Shown in pieces: positions 4,723-5,765 of a stretch of 5,765 nucleotides of DNA. Source of the stretch: CAZPNX01 sp964518765 (GTDB lineage Bacteria > Edwardsbacteria > AC1 > EtOH8); NCBI GenBank assembly GCA_964518765.1, contig CAZFJC010000044.1, forward strand, positions 1 to 5,765. The letters are read 5' to 3'. Each line of letters begins with the position of its first letter. Within the stretch, counting starts at the first letter, position 1. The notes under the pieces are model-generated. The model was not told where the DNA came from, searched no databases, and was given only the letters and a program-made list of their open reading frames with translations. A program made the translations under genes and the position numbers.

Positions 4723-4913
4723 GACACCGTCAGATCGCCGCCCTCCTGTCCAGCGTCCGGGCGCAACTGAACATCCTTGTCGGGGAGGTTGACGGCTTCA
4801 CCACCGCCGAGCCGTTCGTCCGCTATGAGGAGGCGCAGGAGCGGGCGGCGGGGATAGCGAGTAAACTGCAAACTCTGGCTAACGACGCCAGGAGAAAGAA
4901 GGCCAAGCTATGA
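4719..4913 (+). CDS. Hypothetical small helical protein, 64 aa
   Basis: ATG 4719 overlaps the previous stop as ATGA and has GGAGG (4707-4711) 7 nt upstream, so I prefer it to the in-frame upstream start at 4695. The protein is almost wholly predicted helix: RQIAALLSSVRAQLNILVGEV, then YEEAQERAAGIASKLQTLAND, with a basic end ARRKKAKL. It may be a short helical hairpin or coiled coil. There is no membrane segment and I recognise no family. It overlaps the next gene by ATGA. Confidence 0.72.
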   Translation: MRHRQIAALLSSVRAQLNILVGEVDGFTTAEPFVRYEEAQERAAGIASKLQTLANDARRKKAKL

Positions 4914-5104
4914 GCATCCGCCGAGAGCAATACCGGGCGTTGTTATACACCCGAAAGTTATTGACAGATTCGCTGACAAAAAACACACGTCCCAAGTCCG
5001 TGAAGGAGTTGAAACAGCGTGCAAGCCAATGTTTACGCCACTTCCCGCCGCTACGGGACAACGGGGAGCCGCTGTTTTCCGATGACAAAATTGGGCTGAA
5101 ATGA
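4910..5104 (+). CDS. Hypothetical small phage protein, 64 aa
   Basis: It starts in an ATGA overlap with the previous gene; AAGG (4899-4902) is a weak ribosome site, so re-initiation by coupling is likely. The sequence is helical and basic at first (REQYRALLYTRKLLTDSL), then a KSVKELKQRASQCLRHFPPL helix, and ends with DNGEPLFSDD. I recall short phage proteins with the same order (a helix with LL-TR-LL, then RHFP-L-DNGEP-FS) in early regions, but no function is known to me. It ends in an ATGA overlap with the next ORF. Confidence 0.75.
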   Translation: MSIRREQYRALLYTRKLLTDSLTKNTRPKSVKELKQRASQCLRHFPPLRDNGEPLFSDDKIGLK

Positions 5105-5238
5105 CCGCCGCCCTGTTGCTACTCGGCATCGCCCTGGTGCTGGTGGAGATAAAAGAAAACAGGAGAGAGAGCGGAATAGGGCGAAAGAAAATGAGAGGAG
5201 AAAATAATGTCGCGGAAACTCTACAAGGTATTGGTTGA
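5101..5238 (+). CDS. Putative small membrane protein, 45 aa
   Basis: ATG 5101 overlaps the previous stop as ATGA. It has no clear SD, so it would rely on translational coupling. The product begins with a hydrophobic segment AALLLLGIALVLV (residues 3-15), which is short for a full membrane span but may reach it with flanking residues. A highly charged basic region follows (KENRRESGIGRKKMRGE). It overlaps the start of the next gene (ATG 5207) by 32 nt in another frame. The fourth ATGA junction in a row and the hydrophobic-then-charged design favour a real gene. The long overlap and lack of an SD argue against it. Confidence 0.5.
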   Translation: MTAALLLLGIALVLVEIKENRRESGIGRKKMRGENNVAETLQGIG

Positions 5239-5765
5239 CGGCAAAAGCTGTCATGGCGGTAAACTGGCGTGGTCGTTGCCCCGCAAACATGGCAAGCGGT
5301 GGCTGCCCGGCGACTGGCACTCGGTCTATGGCGATATCGAAATCTGCTCCCGTGGCATCCACCTCACCGCCGAACCATACGCCTGGTATAAGTTGGGCTG
5401 CGAAATATTTGAGGCTGAGGGCCGGGATATGGCCGGGGGCGATGACAACAAGAGCGTATGGCGAGAGGCCCGGCTTCTCAAGCCTATCCCAAAGCCTGAC
5501 TGGTTATGTCGGGCAGAGGACTTTATCGCCAGCATAAAAAACGTGCCGTTTTGCAAGCCGGACGGCAAGCCGTTAAGGGCATGGCGGTTATTTACCGCCC
5601 CGACTTTGGACGCAGCCTGGACCGCAGCCCGGGCCGCAGCCGGGGCCGCAGCCGGGGCCGCAGCCCGGGACGCAGCCTGGGCCGCAGCCGGGGCCGCAGC
5701 CGGGGCCGCAGCCTGGGCCGCAGCCTGGACCGCAGCCTGGGACGCAGCCCGGGCCGCAGCCGGGG
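5207..5765 (+). CDS. Phage protein with N-terminal conserved domain and Ala-rich tetrapeptide repeat tail (partial, right edge)
   Basis: The start is ATG 5207 with AGGAG (5196-5200) 6 nt upstream. The frame is open to the window edge (186 codons seen). Residues 1-130 form a compact domain: KLYKVLVDGKSCHGG at the start, WSLP, GDWHSVYGDIEICSRGIHL (36-53), WYKLGCEIFEAE (60-71), WREARLLKP (85-93), ending DGKPLRAWRLFTAP. I recall this layout in phage proteins related to the DUF7666-like group, often with Ala/Trp-rich repeat tails, but its function is unknown. From residue 135 the protein becomes a run of (D/T/A)-A-A-(W/R/G) units, thirteen complete in the window. The tail is likely helical with a periodic face of Trp, Arg or Gly. 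It is the last member of the chain and is not terminated here. Confidence 0.75.
   Translation, partial: MSRKLYKVLVDGKSCHGGKLAWSLPRKHGKRWLPGDWHSVYGDIEICSRGIHLTAEPYAWYKLGCEIFEAEGRDMAGGDDNKSVWREARLLKPIPKPDWLCRAEDFIASIKNVPFCKPDGKPLRAWRLFTAPTLDAAWTAARAAAGAAAGAAARDAAWAAAGAAAGAAAWAAAWTAAWDAARAAAG
5609..5764 (+). repeat. Thirteen tandem 12-bp units encoding (D/T/A)AA(W/R/G), continuing past the edge
   Basis: Each 12-bp unit is a variable codon (GAC, ACC or GCC), then invariant GCA GCC, then a second variable codon (TGG, CGG or GGG). In order the variable pairs are DW, TR, AG, AG, AR, DW, AG, AG, AW, AW, TW, DR, AG. Period and reading frame are perfect throughout; the variation is confined to the two codons. 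The high GC and strict period make it prone to slippage and to assembly collapse, so the copy number may be wrong. Confidence 0.92.

Noticed and set aside
4464..4871. 135-aa minus-strand open frame
   Set aside because: It lies opposite the ATGA-linked + strand genes and would be the only minus-strand gene in the window. It shows no motif or SD that I can support.
5235..5537. 100-aa + strand frame and an 80-aa minus-strand frame within the last gene
   Set aside because: Both overlap the well-supported 5207 gene, and neither has a ribosome site or a known motif.
5609..5764. CRISPR array
   Set aside because: The units are 12 bp, contiguous and in frame with a gene; there are no spacers.
1..5765. 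IscB, TnpB or TnpA gene, or insertion-sequence ends, near the structured RNA
   Set aside because: I looked for RuvC/HNH or HUH transposase motifs in the longer frames. The only HNH-like protein is the NinG-like one, which is too short and has no RuvC part.

Overview
This window looks like a GC-rich stretch of a tailed bacteriophage or prophage early region, covering recombination, replication and accessory genes. The evidence is a lambda Bet/RecT-type annealing protein, a phage replication-initiator-like protein, a NinG-like protein, and many small densely packed genes, all on the + strand. Good Shine-Dalgarno sites (AGGAGG, GGAGG) and one near-consensus sigma70 promoter point to a bacterial host with ordinary sigma70 and SD signals. 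The species cannot be told from the sequence. A run of ten Ns inside the bet gene shows that this is a scaffolded, probably metagenomic, assembly.

Layout. 1-180: C-terminal tail of a gene ending in a Cys cluster. 186-701: small phage protein of unknown function, upstream of bet. 723-1685: Bet/RecT recombinase, broken by the assembly gap at 1326-1335. 1686-1961: non-coding interval holding a GC hairpin and then a highly structured segment (about 1772-1933) that resembles HEARO RNA, the omega-RNA of IscB nucleases; no IscB gene is present. 1962-2327: small coiled-coil phage protein. 2328-2452: short gap with a 10-bp tandem repeat. 2453-2740: small winged-helix-like protein.

2750-2908 is a regulatory island. 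It has a TTGACA-17-TATACT promoter with an extended -10, then a long nested inverted repeat that would hide the ribosome binding site of a 35-codon leader ORF. That ORF overlaps the start of the replication gene (2909-3778). The N-terminal half of the replication gene is AT-richer than its neighbours, it contains a purine-rich pentanucleotide repeat array, and its C-terminal half returns to the GC-rich style of the flanks.

From 3769 the genes form one tight translational chain. First comes a 41-codon stub that looks like the beginning of a DNA methyltransferase cut off before its catalytic motif. Then come a NinG-like HNH protein lacking most of its expected zinc cysteines, a 138-aa unknown, two 64-aa unknowns and a 45-aa small membrane protein. 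Four successive junctions are ATGA overlaps. The last gene runs off the right edge and ends in a 12-bp repeat array encoding (D/T/A)-A-A-(W/R/G) tetrapeptides.

As a unit, Bet would anneal single strands, the 2909 protein would start replication, and the NinG-like protein would act on recombination intermediates. The most unusual points are the possible stand-alone omega-RNA, the leader-ORF/hairpin switch before the replication gene, and the truncated methyltransferase stub.
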